64,000 nucleotides of DNA, from NCBI RefSeq assembly GCF_026683955.1, contig NZ_CP113343.1:1054001-1118000 (forward strand), written 5' to 3'. The position numbers and the translations under genes are program-made. Below are positions 35,990 to 45,086 of the stretch, piece by piece. Under the pieces are notes generated by a model, which saw only the letters and a list, made by a program, of their open reading frames with translations, was not told where the DNA came from and searched no databases. Numbering within the stretch: the first letter of the stretch is position 1; each line of letters starts with the position of its first letter. The stretch is from Arthrobacter sp. MMS18-M83. GTDB taxonomy: Bacteria > Actinomycetota > Actinomycetes > Actinomycetales > Micrococcaceae.

Positions 35990-37072
35990 CTAGCCTACCG
36001 GCCTTTGGCCGCTGTCCTTCTTCCGGGATTGGCCTGCCTGCCCCCGGACGGAACCGCGGGAAGCGAGCGCACCCCTCGGCCAAGGCAACGTGGCCACGAT
36101 AATGGCGGACAGCGTCAACAAGGTGCCGAGGACCGTGGGCAAGGCCACCACCGTTCCGGGTGCCGGGACGACCAGGTCCAGCGCGAGCGATCCGAGCAAC
36201 TGCCCGGCGATCATCCCCAGCCCCGTCACCAGGACACCCAGGCTGCGGACCAGCAAGGCCGCGAGCCCGATGAAGACGCACCCCATGGGCCCGCCCAGGT
36301 AGTACCACCATTCAGCAGGCAGGGCGTGGCCGGGACCTACCAGAAGCAGTTTGATGAGCCAGGCGACCCAGAGGATGACTGCTCCGGCGACGAAGTTCAC
36401 CAGAGTGGCGGCGATGGGGCTGCCGTAATGCACGGTCGCTGTGCCGTTCATGGCTTGCTGGAAACTCATGAGGCAGCCCGCCACGACCGGCAACAGGATG
36501 GGGAGCACCAAGGATCCGACGTCGGTGGCCGCCCCGAGGCGCGGCGAGACGGCCCAGACGACGGCGGCAATCGTCAGGACGCTACCGAGGATCCGGACAC
36601 CGGTGATCGAACGCTTGCCGCCCGGCCCGATGCCGAGCCGGTCCACGAGCAGTCCGCTAAGGGTTTGACCCGTCACTGCGGCGACCGTGAAGAGGGCCAC
36701 CCCGAGCAAGCCAACGGTGAACGATTGGGCAAACACGAAAAGGGCGCCGATCCCGCCTGCCAGGACGTAGAACCGCGGGAAGCTGCGCTCCTTGAGGGCG
36801 GGCAGGATCTGCCGCAGGGCGGCGCGGCCCTTGGGGACCGCCAGTCCGATCGCGGCGATCAGTACCAGCCCGGTGGTGAAGCTCACGACGGCGGCCGCGA
36901 TCCCGTCGTCGAGCGTTGCTCCCAGCGCCCCGTTGATCCGGCCCTGAAGGGGAATCACAAGTCCAGTGGCCACGGCAAGTAGCAGGCCGGTGAGCAAGGG
37001 AAGGGAAGTTCGGGAGGTACTTCGGGAAGTACTTCGGGAGGCAGGGCGGGACGATGGCGGCACTTTCACCAC
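35990..37072 (-). CDS. DMT-family (DUF606/YdcZ-like) transporter
   Basis: A 360-residue membrane protein built of two five-helix halves, each beginning with a PLQGRINGALG- or SFQQAMNGTATVHYGSP-type segment, which marks the YdcZ/DUF606 group. The N-terminus has a Ser/Arg repeat (SRSTSRSTSRTS) encoded by three 12-bp DNA units at 37009-37044. Starts GTG 37072 and GTG 37069 are both possible. The substrate is unknown. Confidence 0.8.
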   Translation of the reverse strand: MVKVPPSSRPASRSTSRSTSRTSLPLLTGLLLAVATGLVIPLQGRINGALGATLDDGIAAAVVSFTTGLVLIAAIGLAVPKGRAALRQILPALKERSFPRFYVLAGGIGALFVFAQSFTVGLLGVALFTVAAVTGQTLSGLLVDRLGIGPGGKRSITGVRILGSVLTIAAVVWAVSPRLGAATDVGSLVLPILLPVVAGCLMSFQQAMNGTATVHYGSPIAATLVNFVAGAVILWVAWLIKLLLVGPGHALPAEWWYYLGGPMGCVFIGLAALLVRSLGVLVTGLGMIAGQLLGSLALDLVVPAPGTVVALPTVLGTLLTLSAIIVATLPWPRGALASRGSVRGQAGQSRKKDSGQRPVG

Positions 37073-37096
37073 CCTACTTCAGGCATCATTGCTTGT

Positions 37097-37327
37097 ATGA
37101 GCAACCCGGAAATTCAAGAAATCCCCATCCGCGACGACATGATCCGCCTCGGCCAGCTCCTGAAGCTCGCCAACCTGGTGGAGGACGGCGTGGAGGCCAC
37201 CGAGCTCATCAAAAACGGGCTGGTCAAAGTCAACGGAGAGATCGACGATCGACGCGGCCGCCAGCTCCATGCAGGCGACACTGTGACCGTCAACGGACAA
37301 ACCGTGCGGATCATCACGGAGTCCTAG
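37097..37327 (+). CDS. S4-domain RNA-binding protein
   Basis: A 76-residue protein consisting almost only of an S4 RNA-binding fold: IRLGQLLKLANLVEDG, TELIKNGLVKVNGE, RRGRQLHAGDTV. It resembles E. coli YbcJ and the YaaA-type proteins, thought to bind structured RNA. It is divergent from the DUF606 transporter, with only 24 bases between starts. Its stop directly abuts a perfect 65-bp palindrome. Confidence 0.9.
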   Translation: MSNPEIQEIPIRDDMIRLGQLLKLANLVEDGVEATELIKNGLVKVNGEIDDRRGRQLHAGDTVTVNGQTVRIITES

Positions 37328-37392
37328 GCAACGCGGGGTCACTTATGGCCCATTACGTGCCTCAGAATGGGCCATAAGTGACCCCGCGTTGC
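37328..37392. terminator. perfect 27-bp stem palindrome between two convergent stops
   Basis: Arms 37328-37354 and 37366-37392 are perfectly complementary over 27 bases (beginning GCAACGCGGGGTCACTTATG) around an 11-base loop. It starts on the base after the S4 gene stop and ends two bases before the esterase stop, so it probably ends both transcripts, although there is no T-run. Its sequence is unrelated to the 67-bp repeat. Confidence 0.75.
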
Positions 37393-37394
37393 TT

Positions 37395-38048
37395 TCAGAG
37401 GGACGTGAGGACCTTGTGCTCCAGGAATTCGCCCACGTGGCCGATTTCCTGCTGGTTGATGCCGTGCCACATGCCGGTGTAGAGCACCTTGGTAAGGTCC
37501 GTGTGCTTCCGGACCCACCCTATGGTGTATTCGATCTTGTCCGGGGTAATGACTGGATCCTGCTGGTCCCTTCCCCAGAAGAGCGGCACCGAACCGTCCA
37601 GTTCGGCGTCGCGGAACGTGGGGTCGGCATCGGCGTCGACCGCGAAGCCTGAAAGCCCGACGACGGCGGCAAAGTCCGCCGGCCGCTGCCGGAGCAGTGA
37701 GGTGGCCATAGCCATGCCCATGGAGAACCCGAGGAGCGTCACCGAACTGTGGTTGGACTTGAACGGGTCCAACCAGGAAAACACATACTCGGCTGCGGCC
37801 TTGACGGCGTCGAGCGAGTAGTCGATGGACGCAGTGAGCGGGAACCACGTGAAGCCCGGGCCGGTGGCGATCGGGGCGCGGAGCGAGGCGACGACGAACT
37901 CCTGGGGCAGCAGGCTTGCGAGGCTAAAAAGGTCTTGCTCGTTGGATCCATAACCGTGCAACAGGACCAGCAACGGCTTTCCAGCCCGTTCCTCCTCTTC
38001 GTGGGACCACAAAACGACCGGGGCGGGAAAGGCGGAAGCTTGACTCAT
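37395..38048 (-). CDS. alpha/beta-hydrolase, carboxylesterase-like
   Basis: A 217-residue cytoplasmic esterase of the YpfH/phospholipase-carboxylesterase type. LLVLLHGYGSNEQDL holds the oxyanion loop, LLGFSMGMAMA the nucleophile serine, DPVITPDK the aspartate and GMWHGI the histidine. ATG 38048 is chosen because upstream frame extension to 38366 has no coding character. The substrate is unknown. Confidence 0.87.
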   Translation of the reverse strand: MSQASAFPAPVVLWSHEEEERAGKPLLVLLHGYGSNEQDLFSLASLLPQEFVVASLRAPIATGPGFTWFPLTASIDYSLDAVKAAAEYVFSWLDPFKSNHSSVTLLGFSMGMAMATSLLRQRPADFAAVVGLSGFAVDADADPTFRDAELDGSVPLFWGRDQQDPVITPDKIEYTIGWVRKHTDLTKVLYTGMWHGINQQEIGHVGEFLEHKVLTSL

Positions 38049-38117
38049 GGGACTATTCTTACAGTTACCCATGAGTAACAAGCTACGGGCGCGTAGCGTT
38101 GCAGCAAAAGGCGGGAT

Positions 38118-38960
38118 ATGGACGTGAGTGACACTGATTCCACGGTGGGGCATGGCTCGGATGAGCGGATTCATCCGTGGACCCGCTACGTGGCTTTGGG
38201 TGATTCGTTTACCGAGGGCATCGGCGACCCCGAGCCCAACAGTCCGGGCGGACATCGCGGCTGGGCTGACAGGGTGGCCGAGGAACTGAGCCGCGGTCAC
38301 AGCGATTTCGCCTACGCCAACCTGGCGATCCGGGGGCGCCTGCTCCAGCAGATCGTGGACGAACAACTTGGCCCGTGCATGGACCTCAAGCCGGACCTCG
38401 TAAGCATCTCCGCAGGCGGCAACGACCTCATTCGTCCCGGTGGCGATCCCGATGCCCTGGCCGAGAAACTCGACGCCACGGTACAGACCCTGAGTTCCGA
38501 AGGCGCCACCGTGGTTCTATTCAACGGCCCGGACACCGTGTCGTCGGTTCTTGGGCGGATCCGCGGCAAGGTTGCCATCTACAACGAGAACCTGCGGACT
38601 GTAGCCGCACGCCATGACGCCGTGGTGGCGGATATGTGGTCCCTGCGGCAACTTTCCAACTCGCAGATGTGGGATGAAGACCGCCTTCATTTCTCGCCAC
38701 TTGGCCACCACACGATCGCCACCATGGTCCTCGATTCCCTCAACGTTCCGCATAATCTCGAGCCGCTCCAGCCCAAGCCGCTCCCACAGCGCAGCTGGCG
38801 GGAAGCGCGCTCCGGCGACTTCGTGTGGGCACGGGAGTATTTTGTTCCGTGGGTCATCCGCCGGATCCGGCACCAATCCTCCGGCGACGGGATCCTGCCA
38901 AAACGCCCGACGCCGGGACCCGTCTTCGGTCCGGCCGACTCCGTTTTGCCCCGAAACTGA
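38118..38960 (+). CDS. SGNH/GDSL-family hydrolase
   Basis: A 280-residue esterase or lipase-like protein. Block I is VALGDSFTEGIGDP, block III reads SISAGGNDLIRP and block V has the catalytic D-H pair in DRLHFSPLGHH. There is no signal peptide, so it is intracellular. It is divergent from the esterase at 37395. Substrates of this family range from acyl esters to acetylated sugars. Confidence 0.88.
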   Translation: MDVSDTDSTVGHGSDERIHPWTRYVALGDSFTEGIGDPEPNSPGGHRGWADRVAEELSRGHSDFAYANLAIRGRLLQQIVDEQLGPCMDLKPDLVSISAGGNDLIRPGGDPDALAEKLDATVQTLSSEGATVVLFNGPDTVSSVLGRIRGKVAIYNENLRTVAARHDAVVADMWSLRQLSNSQMWDEDRLHFSPLGHHTIATMVLDSLNVPHNLEPLQPKPLPQRSWREARSGDFVWAREYFVPWVIRRIRHQSSGDGILPKRPTPGPVFGPADSVLPRN

Positions 38961-39026
38961 CGGAGGACCAGGACGCTGCCACAGGGGCCGGGGATAAGCT
39001 GGAGAAAGACCTAGGAGGCCTCCACC

Positions 39027-39422
39027 GTGAACAATTTGATCTTCTGGATCATCGTCTGCTCTTGGCTAATTCCCATGGGGATCCGCATGTACAACCGTTC
39101 GCGCCAACGTAGGATCAGGGACTTCCCTCCGCAGAATTACCCAGGACAGAACTACCCTGGTCAGAACTACCCGGGCCCTCCGCAGAACTACCCCTACGGA
39201 TACCCGGAGCAACCCCCGGTAATCATCCCGGCTGAGCCGCAGCCTCCGGTGGCGACGCCCGCACCACAGGCCGCTCCGCCGTCGTCGGCCATTCCCCAGC
39301 CGGACACGGCACCCCATGGCTACCGGGCCCGGAAACTTGCCGAACTGGACCAGCAGTACAGCGACGGGAAAATTGCCATGGAGGACTACATGAAGCTCCG
39401 CCAGGAGATCATGAACGGCTGA
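39027..39422 (+). CDS. small membrane-anchored protein with SHOCT-like tail
   Basis: A 131-residue protein: one N-terminal span (LIFWIIVCSWLIPMGI), then a Pro/Gln/Tyr-rich linker with three QNYPG repeats from 15-bp DNA units near 39136-39185, then a C-terminal SHOCT-like helix pair (RKLAELDQQYSDGKIAMEDY). SHOCT tails are thought to mediate assembly. AGGAGG precedes ATG 39027. The last 14 bases overlap the end of the convergent metX gene. Confidence 0.75.
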   Translation: MNNLIFWIIVCSWLIPMGIRMYNRSRQRRIRDFPPQNYPGQNYPGQNYPGPPQNYPYGYPEQPPVIIPAEPQPPVATPAPQAAPPSSAIPQPDTAPHGYRARKLAELDQQYSDGKIAMEDYMKLRQEIMNG

Positions 39423-40545
39423 TTCGGCCGAAGAAGGCCTCCCGCAGTTGGGGGCCGAGCTGGCCGATCTCAGTGAGGAACCCGTCGTGGCCGATGGGCG
39501 CTTCGATGACGTGCACGCAGACGTCGCCGGGCAAGGCCTTGGCCAGTTCGTGGGATTGCTCCGGAAAGTAGAGCCGGTCCGAGTCCACCGCGGCAACAAA
39601 GAACGTGGCAGTGGCCACGGACAGGGCATCCTCCAGGGCACCCCGGCCGCGGGTGATGTCGTGGCTCATGAGCGCCTCGGTGATGGCGATGTAGCTGTTG
39701 GCGTCGAAGCGCTGGACCAGTTTGCTTCCCTGATGGTCGAGGTAGCTCTCCACCTGGTACCGGCCCCGGTCCCCCAACGCGGGAGCCTGGAGGGGCGCTT
39801 CACCGCCCTGTGCATTCCGGCCGAAGCGGAAATCCAGTTCTTCCGCTGAGCGGTAGGTGATGTGGGCGATCCGCCGGGCGAGGGCCAATCCCGCCTCGGG
39901 CGCGCGCTGGCCATAGTAGTCACCACCGTTGAAATCGGCGTCCTGCCGGATGGCGAGCGTCTGGGCCTGCGCGAACGCGATCTGCTCGGCAGTGCTGTAC
40001 GCCCCGATTGAAATCACGGCACATCGCTTCACGCGGTCCGGATAGCTGACCGCCCATTCCAGGGCACGCGCACCGCCCATGGATCCGCCCACCACCGTGT
40101 GCCAGCTATGGATCCCCAAGGCGTCGGCCAGCCGGGCTTCCGCCGTGGTGCTGTCCCGCAGCGTCACCAGCGGGAAACGGGAACCCCACGGCTTGCCATC
40201 GGGCGCGCTCGACGACGGCCCGGTGCTGCCGTAGCAGCCTCCCACGATGTTGACGGAGACGACGAAGTAGTGGTCCGTGTCAATGGTTGCCCCGGGTCCA
40301 ACGAGTTGCTCCCACCAGCCTTCTTCGTCGCTTTCGCCACGGGCCACATGCGTGCTGCCGGTCAGGGCATGTTCTACCAGCACGGCGTTAGAAGCATCCG
40401 CGTTGAGCCGCCCCCACGTCTCGTACGCAAGGACGACGTCCGGGAGAAAACCTCCGGCCTCCAGTTCGAGTCCACCCACGGAAACATACTTGAGCTTTCC
40501 GTCCTGGGTGCCGGAAAGGGGTATGGCTGTTGCAGCAATTGTCAT
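39409..40545 (-). CDS. metX: homoserine O-acetyltransferase
   Basis: A 378-residue alpha/beta-hydrolase-fold enzyme that makes O-acetyl-L-homoserine, the first step of methionine synthesis from homoserine. Serine nucleophile is in VGGSMGGARALEW, aspartate in VDSDRLYFPEQ and histidine in IGHDGFLTE; NVLGGCYGS-like NIVGGCYGSTGPSS is the substrate loop. ATG 40545 is chosen for the GAGGTG upstream. A SAM-IV riboswitch precedes it, so it is shut off when S-adenosylmethionine is high. metY is not in the window. Confidence 0.95.
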   Translation of the reverse strand: MTIAATAIPLSGTQDGKLKYVSVGGLELEAGGFLPDVVLAYETWGRLNADASNAVLVEHALTGSTHVARGESDEEGWWEQLVGPGATIDTDHYFVVSVNIVGGCYGSTGPSSSAPDGKPWGSRFPLVTLRDSTTAEARLADALGIHSWHTVVGGSMGGARALEWAVSYPDRVKRCAVISIGAYSTAEQIAFAQAQTLAIRQDADFNGGDYYGQRAPEAGLALARRIAHITYRSAEELDFRFGRNAQGGEAPLQAPALGDRGRYQVESYLDHQGSKLVQRFDANSYIAITEALMSHDITRGRGALEDALSVATATFFVAAVDSDRLYFPEQSHELAKALPGDVCVHVIEAPIGHDGFLTEIGQLGPQLREAFFGRISRS

Positions 40546-40585
40546 TCGTTGACACCTCACATCGCGCTTGCCCGCCGCCAACAAA

Positions 40586-40674
40586 GCGAAGGGCCAGGTC
40601 TTCACCCGGGGCACCCCACCGCGAGAGGAGGGTTGCCGGCCAGCAAGCCGGGGCTGTCACTGGCACTCATGACC
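40586..40674 (-). ncRNA. SAM-IV riboswitch
   Basis: On the minus strand the leader of metX reads GGTCATGAGTGCCAG, then CCCCGGCTTGCTGGCCGGCA, ACCCTCC, GCGGTGGGGTGCCCCGGGTG and GACCTGGCCCTTCGC. These blocks match the SAM-IV core as I know it from actinobacterial metX and metY leaders (a shared SAM-I-like pocket plus extra pseudoknot stems). Ends are approximate. Confidence 0.88.
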
Positions 40675-40888
40675 TAATACAAAGAGTCTAGGAAAACCGG
40701 ACCCCTTCTGACGAAGATTATGACATCTATGTGACACTTGGCCGCGTTTTGTTCATGGAAGCGGGCCCGGAGAGGCCAGTTACCGAAGGGGAGCATGATG
40801 CGCGTGTGACTCGATAGAATCAGGTACGGCAGTCTGCATATGGTCCATGCCAACAACACGCAAGGCAATTTCAATCTCAGGAGGATCC

Positions 40889-43306
40889 ATGCGCTTCGCC
40901 CAGCGCCTGGCCATAGCTACAACGGCGCTCCTGATGGTGCCTCTGGGCTTATTACCACCAGCCGCGGCCCAGGCCGCACCCGCCCGGCAGGCCAGCGTTG
41001 AAACGAACCCGTCCAGCGACGTCAGCGTGGACTCACTCGAGCCCGACACGACCGCCGGCGAAGCGCGCTACATTGTGCGGTACACCGACGGGTCCGATGT
41101 TGCGGGAGAGACGGCATCGTTGCGGTCTCAAGGCGTCCGTGTTGGGAAGACGTTCTCACATGCGGTCAAGGGCGCAGTCGTGGCGGCCACCGCCCAGAAA
41201 GCCGCAGAATTGTCCAGGTCCGCCGGTGTTGCTGCCGTCGAACGTGACACGCCAGTGAGGATTGACACTACGCAGGACGGTGCTCCTTGGGGTCTGGATC
41301 GCAGCGATCAGCGCACGCTTCCCTTGTCCGGAACCTACACGCCCCCCGCCAGCGGCGCAGGCGTCGCCGTCTACGTGGTTGATACCGGCGTGCTGGGAAC
41401 CCACGTGGATTTCGGCGGACGAGTGACATCGGGATGGAGCGCCTTCGCCGGGGAACCGGCTACGGATCCGTGCACCAGCGCTCCAACGCCGGAGGCTGGT
41501 CACGGTACTCATGTGGCTGGCATCGCCGCGGGAAGTACCTATGGTATTGCCAAGTCGGCAACGATCGTCCCGGTTCGTGTCCTCAACTGCAGTGGCGGCG
41601 GAAATGCCTCGGACGTCATCGCCGGCCTGAACTGGGTGGTGCAGGATCATCAGGCCCACCCCGGGCAGCCTGCCGTCGCCAACCTCAGCCTGTCGGGCGA
41701 CCCGAACCAAAGCCTGGACGCCGCCGTGCAAAATGCCATCGACAATGGCATCACCGTGACCTTGGCCGCGGGTAATTCGAGCGTCGACGCCTGTACCTTG
41801 TCCCCAAGTCGTGTGCCAGCGGCCATCACAGTGGCCGCCACCGATGCATTTGACCGACAGGCTACCTTTTCCAATTTTGGTTCCTGTGTCGATTTGTACG
41901 CACCAGGGGTTCAGATCACCTCCGACTGGAACACGTCGAACACTGCCACCAACATCCTCCAAGGCACGTCGATGGCGGCGCCCCACGTGGCGGGGGCCGC
42001 CGCCATGCTCCTCTTCCTGCACCCCTCATGGAGCCCTGCGCAGGTGGCTGCGACTTTGACGTCTTCAGCCACGCCGGGGGCAATCGCGGCTCCCGCAGGG
42101 CAGGGAACCCCGAACCGTCTTCTTTACGTAGGCCCAAGCGACAACAACGGGGCCGTTGTGTCGGCCGGTGGCTTCGTCTCCCGTGCACCGTACCGTGTTC
42201 TGGATACCCGTGACGGTACCGGCGGAGTCACCGGGCCAATCGCGCCCGGACAGACCGTCAGCCTCACCGTCACAGGCCGGGGTGGAATCCCTGCCACCGG
42301 CGTCTCCGCCGTCGCCATGAATATCACAGTCACCGCCCCGACGGCGGCCGGCTACATCACCGCCTACGCCGGAGGGACCGCCAAGCCTGATACCTCCAAC
42401 GTCAACTACGGACCAGGACAAACCGTCCCCGACTTCGCCATTACCCCCGTCGCCGCCGACGGAACCGTCTCCTTCACCAACAGTTCCAGCGGCACGGTCC
42501 AACTGATCGCCGACACCTCCGGCTACTACCTCGCCGGCACGCCCACCCAGTCCGGAACATTCAAATCCCTTGACGTGCCGCGGAGGCAGCTGGACACCCG
42601 AAACGGCACCGGCGCCATCAACGGACCGATCGGGCCCGGGCAGACCATCAAGGTGAAGCTCGCCGATGGCGGCTACGTTCCCACCGGCGTCTCCGCCGTC
42701 GCCATGAACATCACCGTCACCGCACCGACCGCCGCCGGCTACATCACTGCCTACGCCGGAGGGACAGCCAAGCCTGGCACTTCGAACGTCAATTACGGGC
42801 CGGACCAGACCGTCCCCAACTTCGCCATCACTCCAGTCTCCGCCGACGGAACAGTTTCCTTCACCAACAGCTCCAGCGGCACTGTCCAGCTAATTGCCGA
42901 CACTTTCGGCTATGTCATCGGCGGCGCCGCTCCCAGCCAGCCGGGCGCGTTCGGAGTGCTGGTCCCGCCACAGAGGCAGTTGGACAGCCGAACCGGGGGC
43001 GGTCCCGTCGCCCCTGGACAGACCATCAGGGTCCAGATCACGGGTCAGGGCGGCGTTCCCGTCTCCGGAGTCTCTGCTGTGGCTCTCAACATCACCGTTA
43101 CGGAGCCGACATCAGCCGGCTTCATCACCGCCTTCGCCGGCGGGACGGCGCCCAATACCTCGAACTTGAACTACGGGCCGGGCCAGACGGTCCCCAATTT
43201 CGCTATTACGCCCGTCGGGGCCGATGGCACGGTGAGTTTCACGAACAGCTCAAGCGGCACCGTCCAGCTCATCGCCGACACTTCGGGTTACTACCTCGCC
43301 GGCTGA
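40889..43306 (+). CDS. secreted subtilisin-like serine protease with three C-terminal repeats
   Basis: An 805-residue preproenzyme. A signal peptide (residues 1-32) ends in AQAAPA, and an inhibitor I9 propeptide follows (RYIVRYTDGSDV...). The S8 catalytic triad is D in YVVDTGVLGTHV (near 163), H in GHGTHVAGIAAG (near 203) and S in QGTSMAAPHVAGA (near 360). From about residue 430 there are three units of roughly 120 residues, each starting near VLDTRDGTG and ending LIADTSGYYLAG. This repeat occurs in many secreted actinobacterial proteins and its role is unknown. AGGAGG six bases before ATG 40889 fixes the start. Confidence 0.93.
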   Translation: MRFAQRLAIATTALLMVPLGLLPPAAAQAAPARQASVETNPSSDVSVDSLEPDTTAGEARYIVRYTDGSDVAGETASLRSQGVRVGKTFSHAVKGAVVAATAQKAAELSRSAGVAAVERDTPVRIDTTQDGAPWGLDRSDQRTLPLSGTYTPPASGAGVAVYVVDTGVLGTHVDFGGRVTSGWSAFAGEPATDPCTSAPTPEAGHGTHVAGIAAGSTYGIAKSATIVPVRVLNCSGGGNASDVIAGLNWVVQDHQAHPGQPAVANLSLSGDPNQSLDAAVQNAIDNGITVTLAAGNSSVDACTLSPSRVPAAITVAATDAFDRQATFSNFGSCVDLYAPGVQITSDWNTSNTATNILQGTSMAAPHVAGAAAMLLFLHPSWSPAQVAATLTSSATPGAIAAPAGQGTPNRLLYVGPSDNNGAVVSAGGFVSRAPYRVLDTRDGTGGVTGPIAPGQTVSLTVTGRGGIPATGVSAVAMNITVTAPTAAGYITAYAGGTAKPDTSNVNYGPGQTVPDFAITPVAADGTVSFTNSSSGTVQLIADTSGYYLAGTPTQSGTFKSLDVPRRQLDTRNGTGAINGPIGPGQTIKVKLADGGYVPTGVSAVAMNITVTAPTAAGYITAYAGGTAKPGTSNVNYGPDQTVPNFAITPVSADGTVSFTNSSSGTVQLIADTFGYVIGGAAPSQPGAFGVLVPPQRQLDSRTGGGPVAPGQTIRVQITGQGGVPVSGVSAVALNITVTEPTSAGFITAFAGGTAPNTSNLNYGPGQTVPNFAITPVGADGTVSFTNSSSGTVQLIADTSGYYLAG

Positions 43307-43482
43307 GCCGCCAGGCGGCCGTTCCCAAACGGCATTGCGGGCTCCGGAAGCTTTGTGACGAACGCAGTATTTTTCCGTCCTCGCCCGTCCCGAAGTGACT
43401 CTGAGCTGCCTTTTCGATACATCCCACCTTGGTTAGGCTTGACTTAGCTGAGAGCTCCATCACAAAGTGCCAAGATGAAGCC

Positions 43483-44121
43483 ATGCGCATGGATCACGTC
43501 TCTTACGCTTGTGAACGAGATGGCCTCTTGGCCACCACCGAGCGGATTTCCGCAGCATTGGGAGTGGACGCAGTCCGGGGCGGAGTGCACCCGCGCTTCG
43601 GTACCCGGAACATGATCATTCCCCTTGCTGACCACAAATACCTGGAAGTTGTCGAGGTCCTAGACCACCCGGCATCCGACAAGGCACCCTTTGGACAAGC
43701 CGTCCGTGCACGCTCCGCCGCAGGAGGTGGTTGGATGGGCTGGTGCGTCGCTGTGGACGACCTGAGCCCGTTCGAACAACGGCTCGGACGCGCCGCCGTC
43801 CCCGGCAACCGCAAGTTTCCGGACGGCCGCGAACTCGTCTGGTCGCAAATCGGCATCCTGGGGCTCATCGCCGATCCCCAGGTCCCCTACTTGCTCCGTT
43901 GGGAAGGCGACCCCGCGCTTCACCCGTCCCTCGTCTACCCAAGCGACGTCAAGATGTCCAGCCTCACCATTGCTGGTTCGGCGGAGCGGGTCACCGAGTG
44001 GCTCGGGGAACCCGTGGAGAAACCCCTTGAGGACGTTGCGGTCCAATGGATGGCTCCCCACGGAACGCCTGGAATCATGTCGGTAACGTTCGAAACCGCC
44101 AACGGAGCCGTCACCATCTGA
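43483..44121 (+). CDS. VOC/glyoxalase-like domain protein
   Basis: A 212-residue protein beginning MRMDHVSYACERDGL, the first beta-strand and metal histidine of a vicinal-oxygen-chelate fold (glyoxalase_3-like). HPRFGTRNMIIPLADHKYLEVVEV follows as the second strand pair. ATG 43483 is used; ATG 43489 is possible. The specific reaction is unknown. Confidence 0.75.
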   Translation: MRMDHVSYACERDGLLATTERISAALGVDAVRGGVHPRFGTRNMIIPLADHKYLEVVEVLDHPASDKAPFGQAVRARSAAGGGWMGWCVAVDDLSPFEQRLGRAAVPGNRKFPDGRELVWSQIGILGLIADPQVPYLLRWEGDPALHPSLVYPSDVKMSSLTIAGSAERVTEWLGEPVEKPLEDVAVQWMAPHGTPGIMSVTFETANGAVTI

Positions 44122-44152
44122 CGGATTATCGGGCTGGGAAGGCCCTCAAAAC

Positions 44153-44210
44153 TTCGGCCGCCATGGGCGGGTGCCAATGACGTCACCCGCGATGGCGGCC
44201 GAATCCTTTT
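44153..44210 (+). terminator. hairpin terminator after the VOC gene
   Basis: TTCGGCCGCCAT...GCGGGTG (44153-44173) pairs with CACCCGC...ATGGCGGCCGAA (44184-44203), broken by one small bulge, and TCCTTTT follows on the plus strand. It separates two convergent genes. Confidence 0.7.
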
Positions 44211-44221
44211 AACGGCGCCGC

Positions 44222-44986
44222 CTACCCAAGCCCGATCGCCTTGCCGAAGATGCTGAAGCCGACGAATGCCACGATGTCCAGGAGTGCATGCGCCACCACG
44301 AGTGGCATGACCCGTTTGGTCCTGGTGTAGATCCAGCCGAATACCAAACCCATGACCGCGTTGCCGATGAAGGGCCCAAAGCCTTGGTACAGGTGGTAAC
44401 TGCCGCGCAGGATCGCACTGAGCCCGATCGCCAGCGGCGTGCTCCATCCGAACTTCCCGAAACGGTCCAGGAGGTAGCCCACCACGATGACTTCTTCGAC
44501 GACGGCGTGCCGCACCGCGGACAGGACCAGTACAGGCACTGTCCACCAGTAGGAGTCCAGGCCGCTGGGGATGATCGCCGTCGTGATCCCCAAGGCGCGG
44601 CCCGCCGCATAGAGGCCCAGCGACGGGATTCCGATCAGCGCGGCGAGACCCAGTCCCTGGAGCCCGTCGCGGCCCGGGCGGGCGAAGTTGAAGCCCAGAC
44701 GCGTGAATCCCGAAGCACTCTCTGCCGTTTGGCGGTGGATCGACAGGAAGTAGAACACCAGCACCACGGGGACCAGGGCGAAGGCAATATCGAGCAACTG
44801 GTACGTGAGATCGAAGTACTCACGGGTGTTCTGGGAACGATTGAGGGTGGAGGTTGCTTGGGACAGGGGCGCCCGAGTCATCTTGTCCAACAACTGCACC
44901 ACTGAGTACACGGCCGATTGGCCCAGGGACAGGCCAAGGACTATCAGCACTTCGGCGCGCAGCCGGCGCGTTGAGGCAAGGAGCAT
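44222..44986 (-). CDS. CPBP-family intramembrane metalloprotease
   Basis: A 254-residue protein with about seven spans. The CAAX-protease/bacteriocin-processing (CPBP) motifs are in order: VVEEVIVVGYLL with the glutamate pair, SYHLYQG with a metal histidine, and VAHALLDIVAF. It may cleave membrane peptides or help resistance to bacteriocins; the target is unknown. Confidence 0.85.
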   Translation of the reverse strand: MLLASTRRLRAEVLIVLGLSLGQSAVYSVVQLLDKMTRAPLSQATSTLNRSQNTREYFDLTYQLLDIAFALVPVVLVFYFLSIHRQTAESASGFTRLGFNFARPGRDGLQGLGLAALIGIPSLGLYAAGRALGITTAIIPSGLDSYWWTVPVLVLSAVRHAVVEEVIVVGYLLDRFGKFGWSTPLAIGLSAILRGSYHLYQGFGPFIGNAVMGLVFGWIYTRTKRVMPLVVAHALLDIVAFVGFSIFGKAIGLG

Positions 44987-45086
44987 GCTCCTATCTTGCC
45001 TGCATTTGGCTGATGTTTTCCCGGGAGTTCATTCTCCGGGGGTCGCCTGCACGGCAGGGGCGGCAGCGGACCCTATGCTTGGTGGG

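Noticed and set aside
41156-42022. A minus-strand open frame inside the subtilase gene
   Set aside because: It lies opposite the S8 catalytic domain and has no recognisable motif or ribosome site.
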